DNA of 64,000 nt from assembly GCA_002946415.1 (NCBI GenBank), contig NJPS01000069.1, positions 1 to 64,000 of the forward strand, read 5' to 3'. Every line of letters starts with the position of its first letter. The stretch's first letter is position 1. Positions 1-10,817 of this stretch are shown here, piece by piece. This stretch comes from Rutstroemia sp. NJR-2017a BVV2 (lineage: Eukaryota > Ascomycota > Leotiomycetes > Helotiales > Rutstroemiaceae). The position numbers and the translations under genes are program-made. A model generated the notes under the pieces. That model saw only the letters and a program-made list of their open reading frames with translations. It searched no databases and was not told where the DNA came from.

Positions 1-65
1 CCCCACTTTTACTTGGAAATCCTGGAAAACCGGCGGATTTACGGATACCGGCCGGATTTCAGGAG

Positions 66-98
66 CTACTGCGGATATCCGCGGATTATCCGCAGTAG
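66..98. repeat. Perfect 12-bp inverted repeat (hairpin)
   Basis: Positions 66-77 (CTACTGCGGATA) are the exact reverse complement of 87-98, with a 9-nt loop that itself contains the palindrome TCCGCGGA. The surrounding 180 bases are packed with CGGAT/ATCCG words. A second, shorter inverted pair (CTAAGTGGTA and its complement) flanks about 100-170. This looks like the end of a repeat family, but no element boundary can be set from one copy. Confidence 0.55.
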
Positions 99-658
99 TA
101 CCACTTAGAAATCGCCAAAATCCGCTCCGGTCCGGATTAATCCGCGGATCCCCTTGAACCTAAGTGGTAGTACCACGGAGCTCCGTTTGCGCAGCCTAAG
201 CAGAGCGGACGGGATACCCAATTTTCCTTGATACGGAAAACTGTTTTTATTTGGCAAGGTTTAGCGCTTGTATAAGTGTGATGACCGTCGAATCCTGTGC
301 TCGAAACCGTCTCTCATCATGTCAAGTTATGAGTTAGACACATAGATAATATTTACTTAGGTAGTACAAGATGAGAAGTAGAATGGACAGTAGTTGTAGA
401 GCTATAAGTATGAATGAATACAGAAGCTAATAAGTTGGGTGAAGGTGTTGTACTGTATATATATATATATCACAAATTAACTATATGACCAGGAGACCTT
501 AAGCTCAATGACTGGCTAGTCATAGTAGAACTCCTGGGAGGATACGAGTAGCCTGGTAGAATAAGGTTATATGACCTAAAGCGGTGAAGTTGGTAGGTCG
601 AGAGCTCGAAGGGGAGCTCGTCGACGCAGCAACGAAGCGACTTAGGAAAATAGAAATA

Positions 659-1230
659 AAGGTCTATATATACAGCATATATTTCCTTAGTATATAGAGC
701 TTCGTGCCCAACCTTAAATTACTACTTGTTTACCTACCATTGCCTAATTCGATTGATTCCCCGTGTGACTGTTATCAACAATAAACCTACGATGATACTT
801 ATAGTCCCGTGACTACTAGTATTCGCCGATCCTGCAAAGGTATTTCTAGATAGCTATTGTACAGTGTAGCTATCAGAGATTGCTGCAAATTTGGTAGACT
901 TGAAGATGGAACTATAGGAGTCGGTCAGCGGAGTACTGGAGACTGGAGTACATGGCAGATAACTCACCATGTTGCTGGGAGTCTCCAAGACTTGACTGGC
1001 CAGGATCTGCGTTCTCAGGGGCAGAGCTCCATTCAGCATAGTAGTATCACGTGGAAGTGATACTAGGACGTTGGATTGATATTAGACTTTAAGGCAGGGA
1101 CCCAAGTGTTCTGTCCAATACAATTGTACAATACGATTGTATTGCGATAATAACTGAGTATGAGAATACTATTTGAGTTGAGCACGAAGCTCCATATACT
1201 AAGGAAATGTATTCTACCTATATAGATCTT
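659..1230. mobile_element. Possible non-autonomous TIR element (MITE-like)
   Basis: The 54 bases at 659-712 match the reverse complement of 1177-1230 at 46 of 54 positions by my hand alignment. The best block is around CCTTAGTATAT and GAGCTTCGTG. About 460 nt lie between the arms and carry no transposase-like frame. Long imperfect terminal inverted repeats around a short non-coding core are typical of MITEs. I could not identify a clear target-site duplication, so the true ends may lie further out or the arms may belong to a larger degraded element. Confidence 0.4.
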
Positions 1231-1473
1231 GGTGTTCCATTAACCCCATTGTCTCCCATTATCTCCCTTGGGAGATGGTGGGACCTAGTCACATGATAAA
1301 CCGAGGTAGGGTTCCAGCAATCATATAATCGGAAAAGATGTGAAGCTTCCAGAATTTTCTAAGCCAGTCTACTTGTAAAGAAACCACTCTGTAAGAGTAT
1401 CCTAAAGTAAAATATAAGTATTAGCTCCCCCAAGCCCCTCTTCATCAAAGCTATAATAATAAAAGACTATAAA

Positions 1474-4400
1474 TCACTCGACTGTATTGGCGCCACGGTC
1501 GAGCAGCAACTGAACAATCTCGAGATGGCTGTTCTTAGAGGCTAAGTGCAGAGGTGTCGATCCATCCTTATCAGCTGCTTTGATATCGGTGCCATAGTCG
1601 AGCAGCAACTGAACAATCTCGAGATGGCCCTTCTGAGAGGCGAAGTGCAGAGGTATCTGTCCATCCTTATCAGCTACTTTAATGTCGGCGCTAAAATCGA
1701 GCAGCAACTCAACAATCTCGAGATGGCCCTTCTGAGAGGCTAAGTGCAGAGATGTCCATCCGTCCTTATCAGCTGCTTCGATATCGGCGCTACGGCCGAG
1801 CAGCAACAGAACAATCTCGAGATGGCCGCTCCCAGAGGCTAACTGCAGAGATGTCGATCTATTCTTATTAGCTGCTTCGATATTGGCGCCACGGTGGAGC
1901 AGCAACCGAACAATCTCGAGATAGCCGCTCCCAGAGGCTAACTGCAGAGATGTCGATCTATTCTCATTAGCTGCTTCGATATCGGCGCTACAGTCGAGCA
2001 GTAACTGAACAATCTCGAGATAGCCACTACAAGAGGCTGAGTACAGAGGTGTCGATCCATTCTCATCAGCTGCTTTGATATCGGTACTATGGTCGAGCAG
2101 CAACTGAACAGTCTCGAGATAGCCGCTCCCAGAGGCTAACTGCAGAGATGTCGATCTATTCTCATTAGCTGCTTCGATATCGGCGCCACGGTCGAGCAGC
2201 AGCTGAACAATCTCGAGATGGCCGCTACAAGAGGCTAAGTGCAGAGGTGTCGATCTATTCTCATTAGCTGCTTTGATATCGGTGCTATGGTCGAGCAGCA
2301 ACTGAACAATCTCGAGATGGCCCTTCTGAGAGGCGAAGTACAGAGGTGTCTGTCTATTCTTATCAGCTGCTTTAATATCGGCGCTATAATCGAGGAGTAA
2401 CTGAACAATCTCGAGATAGCCCTCCTGAGAGGCTAAGTGCAGAGATGTCCATCCGTCCTCATCAGATGCTTTAGTATCAGCGCCACGGTCGAGCAGCAAC
2501 TGAACAATCTCGAGATGGCCGCTACTAGAGGCTATATACAGAGACATCCATCCGTCCTCACCAGTTGCGTTAATATCGGCGCCATAGTCGAGCAGCAACT
2601 GAATAATCTCGAGATGGCCGCCACAAGAGGCTGAGTGCAGAGGTGGCGATCTATTCTCATTAACTGCTTCGATATAGGCGCCACGGTCGAGCAGCAATTG
2701 AACAATCTCGAGATGGCTGCTACCAGAGGCTAAGTGCAGAGGTGTCGATCCATTCTCATCAGCTGCTTCGATATCGGCGCCACGGTCGAGCAGCAACTGA
2801 ACAATCTCGAGATGGCCGCTCCTAGAGGCTAACTGCAGAGGTGTCGATCCGTACTTACTAGCTGCTTTGATATCGGCACTATGGTCGAGCAGCAACTGAA
2901 CAATCTCGAGATGGCCGCTCTCAGAGGCTAAGTGTAACGGCGTCCGCCTATAGCTGTCTTTCGGATCAGGGCTATTGCTACTAAGTAGGAATTGTACAGC
3001 ATAATCTACTCCGAAGTATGCACTTAAGTGCAGACCAGTCATTTGCTTTGGAAATTTTTGGATATTTGTTGCATCCAGCGACCATCGCTTGGTAGCCATA
3101 AGTGCTTGGCATGATGCTTCAACCCGGCCTTGTTTCTGAAGAAATTCTATAACAACTGGACACAAATTCGAAGCCTCCCGAGCATGATGTCCCCAGTTAT
3201 GTGCTGCGTAGTTATATAGCATATTTGATTGAAGTCGTTGTTCAAACTCCTCGTTGTTTTGGCAAATTCCACTTTCGAATTCGTCGAATAAGAGGTACGA
3301 AACGCAAATTGCCGTGATATTAATCTGCGCATCGGGGAACCATTGTCTCTGCGTTCGCTCGAAGTACTCCTGTGTTGTGTAATGAACTAACCGAATAATC
3401 CCACTTTCCCCATCAATTGTAACTAACCCAGCACATACAGAGACTATATCTTCAATCTCTGGAAAGTTCTCCTCGTCGAGTTCAGATTCGCCAACTTCAA
3501 CCCCAAGCGCATGCCGAAGTTCTATTGTAGTGATTTGCCTCTTTGCACAGGTAATCCATGACAGAACTTGGTTAGCAAGCTCTTCATGGCCTTTGATCTG
3601 GCCATGAATCCGTTTCATAGCATCGTCATATGCCTCGTCATATGCTCCAGATCCTGTGGCCAAGTTCTTCAAAGCAGCTCGCATAATCTTTGCCGATCTC
3701 TTCCCGGTCAAGGATTCGATATGAAGCTGTGCAAGTAGAAACCTAGTAAGATTAGCCTTGTTCAGTTAGTATACGGAATAATTCACATACATCCCATCTA
3801 CAGCATTAGTAATATCCGTCTTGATTTCCTCTTGCAGTTCAGGGCTCCGAGCCACAAACCCTGGAAGCCGGAACATGTATCCTTCCAGGTATCTTCGCAC
3901 ATCTTCTTCGCTAGCGCGAATCTCTAGCTTTACACTTCCCTCAAACTCCTTTTCGATACTTGATATTGGCCGTGAAGTGGCAAAGAGATTTACTCTACAT
4001 GTTGCCTGGAGTTTGAAGAGGTTTGACAGGAAGCTTTGTCGACAGCCATCGGAAATTTGGCATTCATCAAGTGCGTCAACGATGATAAAGACTTCCGAGT
4101 ATATAGTCACTACGGTTTGGAGGATTCCTAAGATTTCGTCAAATGAAGGCCGCGTCCGTTTGTCTTTATGCCGATCATAGAGCGTTTTCACATTATCCGG
4201 TATAGAAGGCTGCTCTTGAACCAATTGCTTTAACAGGCTGGCAAATAAAGCCTCAAGATTTTGCTCATGCTGTTGCCGATAGTTGCAATATAGGTACGCC
4301 ATACCAATGTTGCCGTCATTGTCAAACCGCGTAGATAGCTCCTCTACCACGATTGACGTGAGAATTGTCTTTCCTGCTCCGGGGATGCCTAGACAAAACA

Positions 4401-5050
4401 ATGTCCGCTTATCGGTCTCTACCCACGCCTTGAACTCTGCTGAGTTAAGTAGCCATTGGCCAGTCCCTGCTTGTCGCCGACTTATGAAATCGCTCTGTTG
4501 TAGAGCATAGTCGATTGGGGTAATCCAGTCAAGAATAGTCTGACGACTTTGATCTTCTTGACTTTGCACTAACCTAACAATGTTATCCCGATTAAGTCCG
4601 CTTGTGAACGCGTTGAGTAAACCAATATTAGTGCTGATGCGGCTGCGAAGCTGTTTAATATCTTCCGGCTCCCATTTGAGTCTCTTCCATATCCTTTTGG
4701 TCCTTTTACTAACACCTCCGTGGTCAGACTTGAGTTCGTTGTATTCGTCCAATGTATGTTCCAGCTGATCAAGAACATCCCTGCAGCCACCTTCGATCTG
4801 CTTAAGCTGTGCCTCTTGTTCGTTGCGGAGTTTGCGATCGGAGAGGACGACTTCGACATCGAGGAGAATGATAGAGAGGCTTCTGACCCTGTTCCAATAA
4901 CGGATTCAGCATTGCTCAAAATGTGGTCATGGCAGCATACTCGTCAGAAATAGCCTTGAATTGGCTTGGCGCATCGACGAACGCCTTGCGGACCTTGTTG
5001 GCAAGCTCGATTACCGCGATGAAGTCGCCCACGCTAAAACCGAAGCTCAT
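1474..5050 (-). CDS. NACHT-ankyrin STAND (NLR-like) receptor
   Basis: Predicted 1158-aa intracellular STAND protein, the fungal counterpart of NLR immune and heterokaryon-incompatibility receptors. Exons on the minus strand are 5050-4941, 4888-3791 and 3742-1474. The 52-nt and 48-nt introns (GTATGC..ACAG, GTATGT..CTAG) restore one continuous frame across two apparent stops. The protein starts with a fungal STAND N-terminal domain ([10 protein letters not shown]), followed by NACHT with Walker A GIPGAGKT (about residues 204-211) and Walker [11 protein letters not shown] (about 303-312). A linker leads to one degenerate and 15 strong 33-aa ankyrin repeats from about residue 637 to the C-terminus. 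Repeats share an [10 protein letters not shown] core and are nearly identical. By analogy with fungal NLRs the ankyrins sense a ligand, NACHT oligomerises and the N-terminus signals. The ligand is unknown. Confidence 0.9.
1480..2990 (-). repeat. Array of about 15 near-identical 99-bp ankyrin units
   Basis: The 3' half of the NLR gene is a coding tandem array with a 99-nt period. Blocks such as AACAATCTCGAGATGGCC (plus strand) recur in almost every unit. Differences between units concentrate at a few codons: the residues before ADIKAA/ADIEAA, the ENGS/ENRS/EDGW turn, and HLASQKG/QLASGSG. Uniform units of this kind suggest recent unequal crossing-over or gene conversion, so copy number may differ between strains and short-read assemblies may miscount it. 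Confidence 0.9.
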
Positions 5051-8000
5051 CGTGATATAAGCACAGCTTTGTTATTAGCATACCAAAAAAATGTAAGATA
5101 GGGTATAATGAGAAAATTTAGATAATAGAAGAAGGTCTTTCGGCTTCACAGATAGGTTTGTCTGGTCAGCATCACGAGGCAGACTCCACCCTCTAGGCAG
5201 ACAGGATTGATGCGCTGGCCCCTCGGCTTGTATAAGAGGCTGAGATTAGCCGTTTGGGCCTCATGAAGCCGAGCTAGGGAGTTTGGCGGTGCGCTCATGT
5301 CAGTCAAGGCTGTATGCATAGTGCAGTTTCAGCTACAAGCTTGGCAAATGATTACATAAGTGAAATTTCATCATAATTCTTATGGGAGGTAGGGTCGTTT
5401 GACTCTAACCAAAAATCGTTAGTCACTTTAATGAGAGACACTAACCAGCCCCGTGACTTAAGAAAGCTGATGACGATTGCTAGCATAGTACGAAGCCCTA
5501 AAGCTGGGGTAAGACCCTTTTAAAGTATCAGGAGTGATAAGAGCTTGACGATGGAGCTGTAATGGAGCTGTAGTGGAGCTGTGGTGAAGGAACTCTATTG
5601 CGTGTTTCTGCAAATCAGGCGCTGTTGCAAGCTGCAAACCTGCGTCTATGAAGATTAGAAGAACCAGTGCTGCAATGACGCTAGCGTAACTATCCAAACA
5701 TGTCAGACTTGAGATAGCGTACTGTCCGATGATCTCTACACTTGTCGTCTCTGTGTTTGTACCCGCTATTGTAATATCGTTGGTCGTAGCAGCCGCTGCC
5801 GCGGGAGCTCGTTGACGCTGCCAGCTATTCCTCTTACTAAACCTCCAATTCCCAATGGGGACAAAGGACGCCAGGGGCAGGAAGGCCCCTGGATTTTTAA
5901 CTAGGGTGATCGAAATCTACTAGCTTTACAGGTGTGTTTGCCCTTCCAAAAACAAAGCGCAGAAAGCGCCCCCAAAAAAGGGAAGGGAGCTTCAGCAGGG
6001 TTTACATGATTGCTGTCGCTGTTGGTAGACTCCTCAGAGAAGAAATGTTGCTGCCCTCCCCAATGCAGTAGATCCCCATGATCTCTTATCTGAACAAAGG
6101 AAATGCTTTTGCCGACGCTATCCAATCCAGTACTCGTATTCCGCCAGCAGCCCCCTCCTCCTGCCTCGTGCTGGCCTCTTCCAACCAACCTCCACCCTTT
6201 CCAAACATATACTCCTGCTGTATGTCCCTTCGTGCCTGTAACCGCCAGTCTAAGGCCCAAGACTTACACCTCTGCTACTGCCGCAGCAGACGCTCGTCGA
6301 TAAGAGGGCGGTTTCCTTTGGAAGAAAGCACTATAGTAAAACCGTATGCTCGGCCAAGGTAGAGAGTTGCTGTCGTTGAGGCGAAGGAAAAAATTATGGG
6401 GCAATGGTGAAAAGTTTTCTTCGAAGGGATCTCGTTGACTTGTGCGGGCATCAAAAGATGGAGTGCGATTCCTGTTGGCTCTGAATATAATCAAAAGATC
6501 AGTGTAGGATCGTAGCCAATACCACGTACAGGTAGGAATTCGACTTTGCTGGCCACACTGAATTGTGATGTTGTTGTGTTGTCGCTTTTCGGCGGCGCAA
6601 ATTTTCTTACTTCACGTGATCCCCTTTTTGGCAACTCAACTTAGTTAGGAGAATTCACAGGCACAGCAGCGGTTACTCAGTCATCTCTAGAAGAATATTG
6701 AAGATGCATTAACAGTTCAATTCTAAATTCCTTCCCTTTCGATCTCTCTTTCTTGCGCAGAATGGTTTTAGAACTTTCGCTCCAAAAACACCATGACTTC
6801 AGACTTTCCATGTCATTACAACGCCTGAACGTGTAGGGTGAAGAAAAAGACTTCGAGACATCCTCATACATTCTTGCAATGTCGGTGGTTAAGTAAGCAT
6901 AACAGTATGCTCTATGCCGATTCCAGAGGCTTGATAATCTCGCATTTCCCATTCAAGGAAACGATCCCAATCAATGCAAGTACTTTTGATACCACGAGAG
7001 AAAGTCTCTCTGACAAATTCCAATTGGGCTAAATCGAACTTCCTGATCGACGGGCGGCTGACTAGGTATCGCAATTGGGAAAATACTATGAAGTACTAAA
7101 GTAGCTACTTTTCTTTCCTTGATACAACCGATGCATTGATCCCACGACCTATCTCCCCGCCCAATACCCATCTTCCTTATGTTAATATTAATGGAGCATA
7201 GGAAGGCTTTCGCGCACTCGCAAGAACAGCGTGGCTTGAAAAGTCTAGGTAGCCGTGACAACGTCTTGCGACAACTTGCTCGACTTTGATCTGGAGGCGG
7301 AAACTTAGCGAAAATAGTTTGCCCTGGGCAGAAGCATACAAAAGGTCCATCACTAGGTACACGTTTCATCATCCAACACTCTGTGTGGTGAGGTCTCCTC
7401 CATTCATGAGGCCATCAAAGCTTCTTCCCCAAGCCATTCGCACTGAAACTTGTCTGCATCTCACTGACAGACGACAGCAGTCTCTCAAACTTGGCAGTTA
7501 ATAACCCGTCGTCGCTAGCATGGTGGTATTCTTGGCGTATGCCACATCACACGATGCCTTTATGGCAACAGATTTGTAATAAGAAATGTACTGCAAGGTT
7601 TCAAAAGTGACCAGCACTAACGGATATCAGATGATCATGAGCGAGCTTGCAATTTCTCCTGCGTATAAGTAGATAGCGATGGCTTCAATGTGCATTAACA
7701 GATTCGATAATCACAATAGAACTTCGGGTATATGGAGAAATGTGATAGATTTGGTAGATAGGAGAAGAACTAAGAGTCAAGTGTCGAAAAAGCCCGGTTG
7801 GCACTGGGAATAGATTACCTTCTACGTAAAGAATCGTAAGACCGGGGTCTCTAGATAGACGTCCATTCTCCGAAGTAACATATCTCCATCTCATAATGAG
7901 TGCTCAAGGTTGCCGTCAATATTTCCACCACGTATTGCCGTCCCAGAGAGAGATTTGATTCCAAAACCCTTCCTAAACCATATCCTGCCAGCCGCATAGA

Positions 8001-8473
8001 AAAACAGATTCAAGCAATAATTAAAACAATGGGACTGATGGCTTCAGAATGTGTCATGTTGAGATCAAGCTTCATTGAAGCATTCATTCTCTTCCTATAT
8101 GTGTGATACTTTGTATCGTTCATCACTAGCCATGAAAATATAAAAACATTTTTGAAAAGAAGAAAGTTCGAAATTTCATAACGGTTCTTCAAAATTTTAG
8201 CGCGGAGCTAATATTACTGTCCAATGATATTGATTCCTACTGCTGACTGATCCACTTCCGCATCTAGAATCAAATTTCAGCCTCACCCATTGATTAGCTC
8301 TGATCTTCTACCCTTTAGCTGACCACTTTCAATATTCCATTGTATTCAGAGAGGTATTAAGCATTGTGTGAGGATCTCGACAGACTCGGTTCACCATTTC
8401 TCATAACTCTACAACCTATAACAAGAACTTTATCCTTCCGTTTATCGAATCAGTCAACGCGAACCACGCGACA
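5051..8473. other. Intergenic region, no convincing gene
   Basis: The first few hundred bases upstream of 5050 should include the NLR promoter. A minus-strand frame stays open from about 5920 to 5458 (roughly 150 codons, with one hydrophobic stretch around VIAALVLLIFI) but has no ATG and no recognisable family. A 10-nt period (TGGAGCTGTA) repeats about three times near 5552-5583. Minus-strand frames at 6677-7372 contain a CYAYL word reminiscent of HET-domain proteins but cannot be joined into a domain. Nothing in 7400-8400 looks coding. Confidence 0.4.
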
Positions 8474-10817
8474 ATGAGCGACTTCCATTACGGGGGCACG
8501 GATGAGGAGTCTGCTGAGATCAAAAAGCTCAATGCCGAAGTTGTAGGTGGAGATCCGCTGCGACTCTTACCGGAAAATTGTTCATTTGCTGATCCTGAGT
8601 TTGTATGTAGCTTGAAGACACGGATAACTTCGAAAACTGGGAGAAGCTTGTTCGCGCGGCGGAAGCACTCGAAGGGGGGTTAAATCGAAATTCCAGCCCA
8701 CAAGCAATTGCCACAACTCGAGATGCTTACGATCGATTCCTTGCGAAATTTCCCCTCCTGTTCGGATACTGGAAAAAATATGCCGATCTTGAATTCTCGA
8801 TAGCTGGGACAGAAGCCGCTGAAATGGTATGTTTGGTTGCATGGCAGTCCAAAGTCTCATGCTGACAGTATTAGGTCTTCGAAAGAGGAGTAGCCAGCAT
8901 AGCGACATCGGTGGATTTATGGACGGATTATTGTTCATTTAAAGTCGAGACGAGTCATGATCCTGATGTGATCAGAGAGTAAGTATACGAGATGCTTTCC
9001 TTCCCTTAACACAGCATCTGCAGCCGGTCAAATTAGTCGTCAGGGCTACGTTTCTATAACATTCTTATGGCTCACATACGGTGAGAGATGCCAACAAAAG
9101 CTGCTTATGTTTGACTATTCTCACCCACCTGACCAGGATCTCTCTTTCTGCTATCATACGTTCGCTTTTACCTCGTATCACTCTGCACACATGTTCGGCA
9201 CGATGGGGATATTGAGATCATTACATTGAGCACACCGTCCTTCCCGTATTTGCACTCCTCACCACTTTCCATCCCTCTCCCTTGCTTGTGTGGAGGTGTT
9301 GTGACTAACATACTGCTCTAGGCTTTTTGAACGAGGAGCTGTCGCAGTCGGTTTAGACTTCCTGGCCCATCCATTTTGGGACAAATATCTCGAATTTGAA
9401 GATCGAGTCGAGGCCCAGGACAAGATTTTCGGTATTCTGACTCGGGTAGTCAAGATTCCTATGCATCAATATGCTCGATACTTCGAACGTTTCCGCCAAC
9501 TAGCGCATAATCGTCCTCTGCCAGAGCTTCTTCCAGCTGAAACCTTGGCACAATTCCGTAATGAGGTTATGAATGAAAGCGCAGGGTTCCAAGCTGGACC
9601 CAAGGGCGAAATGGAGATTGAACGAGATATCCGAGCAAAGATTGACAACTTCAACCTAGAAATCTTCGCCCGTACACAAGCAGAAACTACGAAGCGTTGG
9701 ACCTACGAGTCCGAGATTAAGCGCCCCTACTTCCACGTTACAGAACTGGACCATCAACAATTAGCCAACTGGCGCAAGTACCTTGATTTCGAAGAAGCCG
9801 AGGGTGATTATACCCGAGTTGTGTTCTTGTACGAAAGGTGTCTAGTCACTTGTGCATTCTACGATGAATTTTGGTTCCGATATGCTCGATGGATGTCGTC
9901 AAAGGAGCGCAAAGAAGAAGAGGTTAGAAACATCTATCAAAGGGCAAGCACAATTTATGTTCCAATCAGCAGGCCGGGCATTCGCTTGCAATATGCCTAC
10001 TTCGAGGAAATGTCTGAGCGTGTGGATCTTGCTCGAGATATCCACCAAGCCATCTTGGACTGTATGCCCGGTCACGTTGAAACAATCATATCTTGGGCCA
10101 ACCTCGAGCGTCGCCAGAACGGCCTCGAAGCTGCAATCGAAGTTTATAAAGCGCAAATTGATTCACCAGCCGTAGACATCTACTCAAAAGCAGCATTTGT
10201 TGTAGAATGGGCCATATTGCTATGGAAGATCCAAGGCTCGGCTGAAGAAGCTCGTCAAGTCTTCCAAAAGAACAAGCAATGGTACCCAGAAAGCCGTCAC
10301 TTCTGGGCCAAGTACATGGAATTCGAACTTGCTCAACCAACCAGTTCGGCAACAGAATCCGAGCACTACGAAAGGCTTAAGCAAGTTCACGATGATATGA
10401 TCAAGAGTTCCATGACTTTGGATACCAAGAAAGCTATCAGCAATGTTTACTTGACTTATCTACAAGAGCGTGGCACGAAGGAGGCTATGAAGGAATTTTT
10501 ACAGATTGATCGTGAATTAAACGGGTATGTTGATATTCTCAGTCACACTCGCACGAATTCCTTACAGCCCCTCCCCCATCCGTCCACGCCCATCTCTTAT
10601 TAAGACCTTCATACTAACCTTATCTCACAGGCCCATATCCGTCCAGCCCTCCCACATCAAATCCGACCCCAGCACCAAAGCCCTTGAAAATGGCACCGTA
10701 GTCCCCGGCCTCGTCGACCCAGCTTCTCTCCGCAAGGGCGAGGTGCACTATAGTACTTATTTCCAACAACGTAGAGATGTCCCCGTGAATGCGCAGGGTC
10801 TGGCCTCTTTCCATTAA
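8474..10817 (+). CDS. PRP39: Pre-mRNA-processing factor 39 (U1 snRNP, HAT repeats)
   Basis: Nuclear splicing factor of the U1 snRNP that helps commit the 5' splice site. Exons are 8474-8542, 8611-8826, 8875-8978, 9322-10524 and 10631-10817, giving 592 aa, the usual size for fungal Prp39. The start MSDFHYGGTDEE is fixed by the continuous frame through exon 1 and by splicing into LEDTDNFENWEKL. The whole protein is built of HAT half-TPR repeats, seen as spaced W/Y-x-x-Y/F and E-x-A motifs (FGYWKKYADLEF, VDLWTDYCSFK, FWDKYLEFED, FRYARWMSS, ETIISWANLER). Introns are 68, 48, 343 and 106 nt; the third is far longer than the others. The gene ends in FQQRRDVPVNAQGLASFH. Confidence 0.93.

Larger units (their letters stand above)
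1..1473. other. Repeat-rich intergenic flank without a gene
   Basis: No open frame here has an ATG start, a family signature or plausible splicing. The stretch holds a GC-rich hairpin at 66-98, a short TA run near 457-470 and a pair of inverted arms at 659-712 and 1177-1230. It lies downstream of the NLR gene, a usual place for transposon debris. I see nothing else in it. Confidence 0.5.

Noticed and set aside
5901..6260. 119-codon minus-strand frame
   Set aside because: No domain, odd composition and no start context; likely chance.
6677..7372. Possible HET-domain gene (CYAYL word)
   Set aside because: The remaining HET motifs (N-terminal SHxW-like, GWTLQEL-like) are absent in any frame and no splicing joins the pieces.
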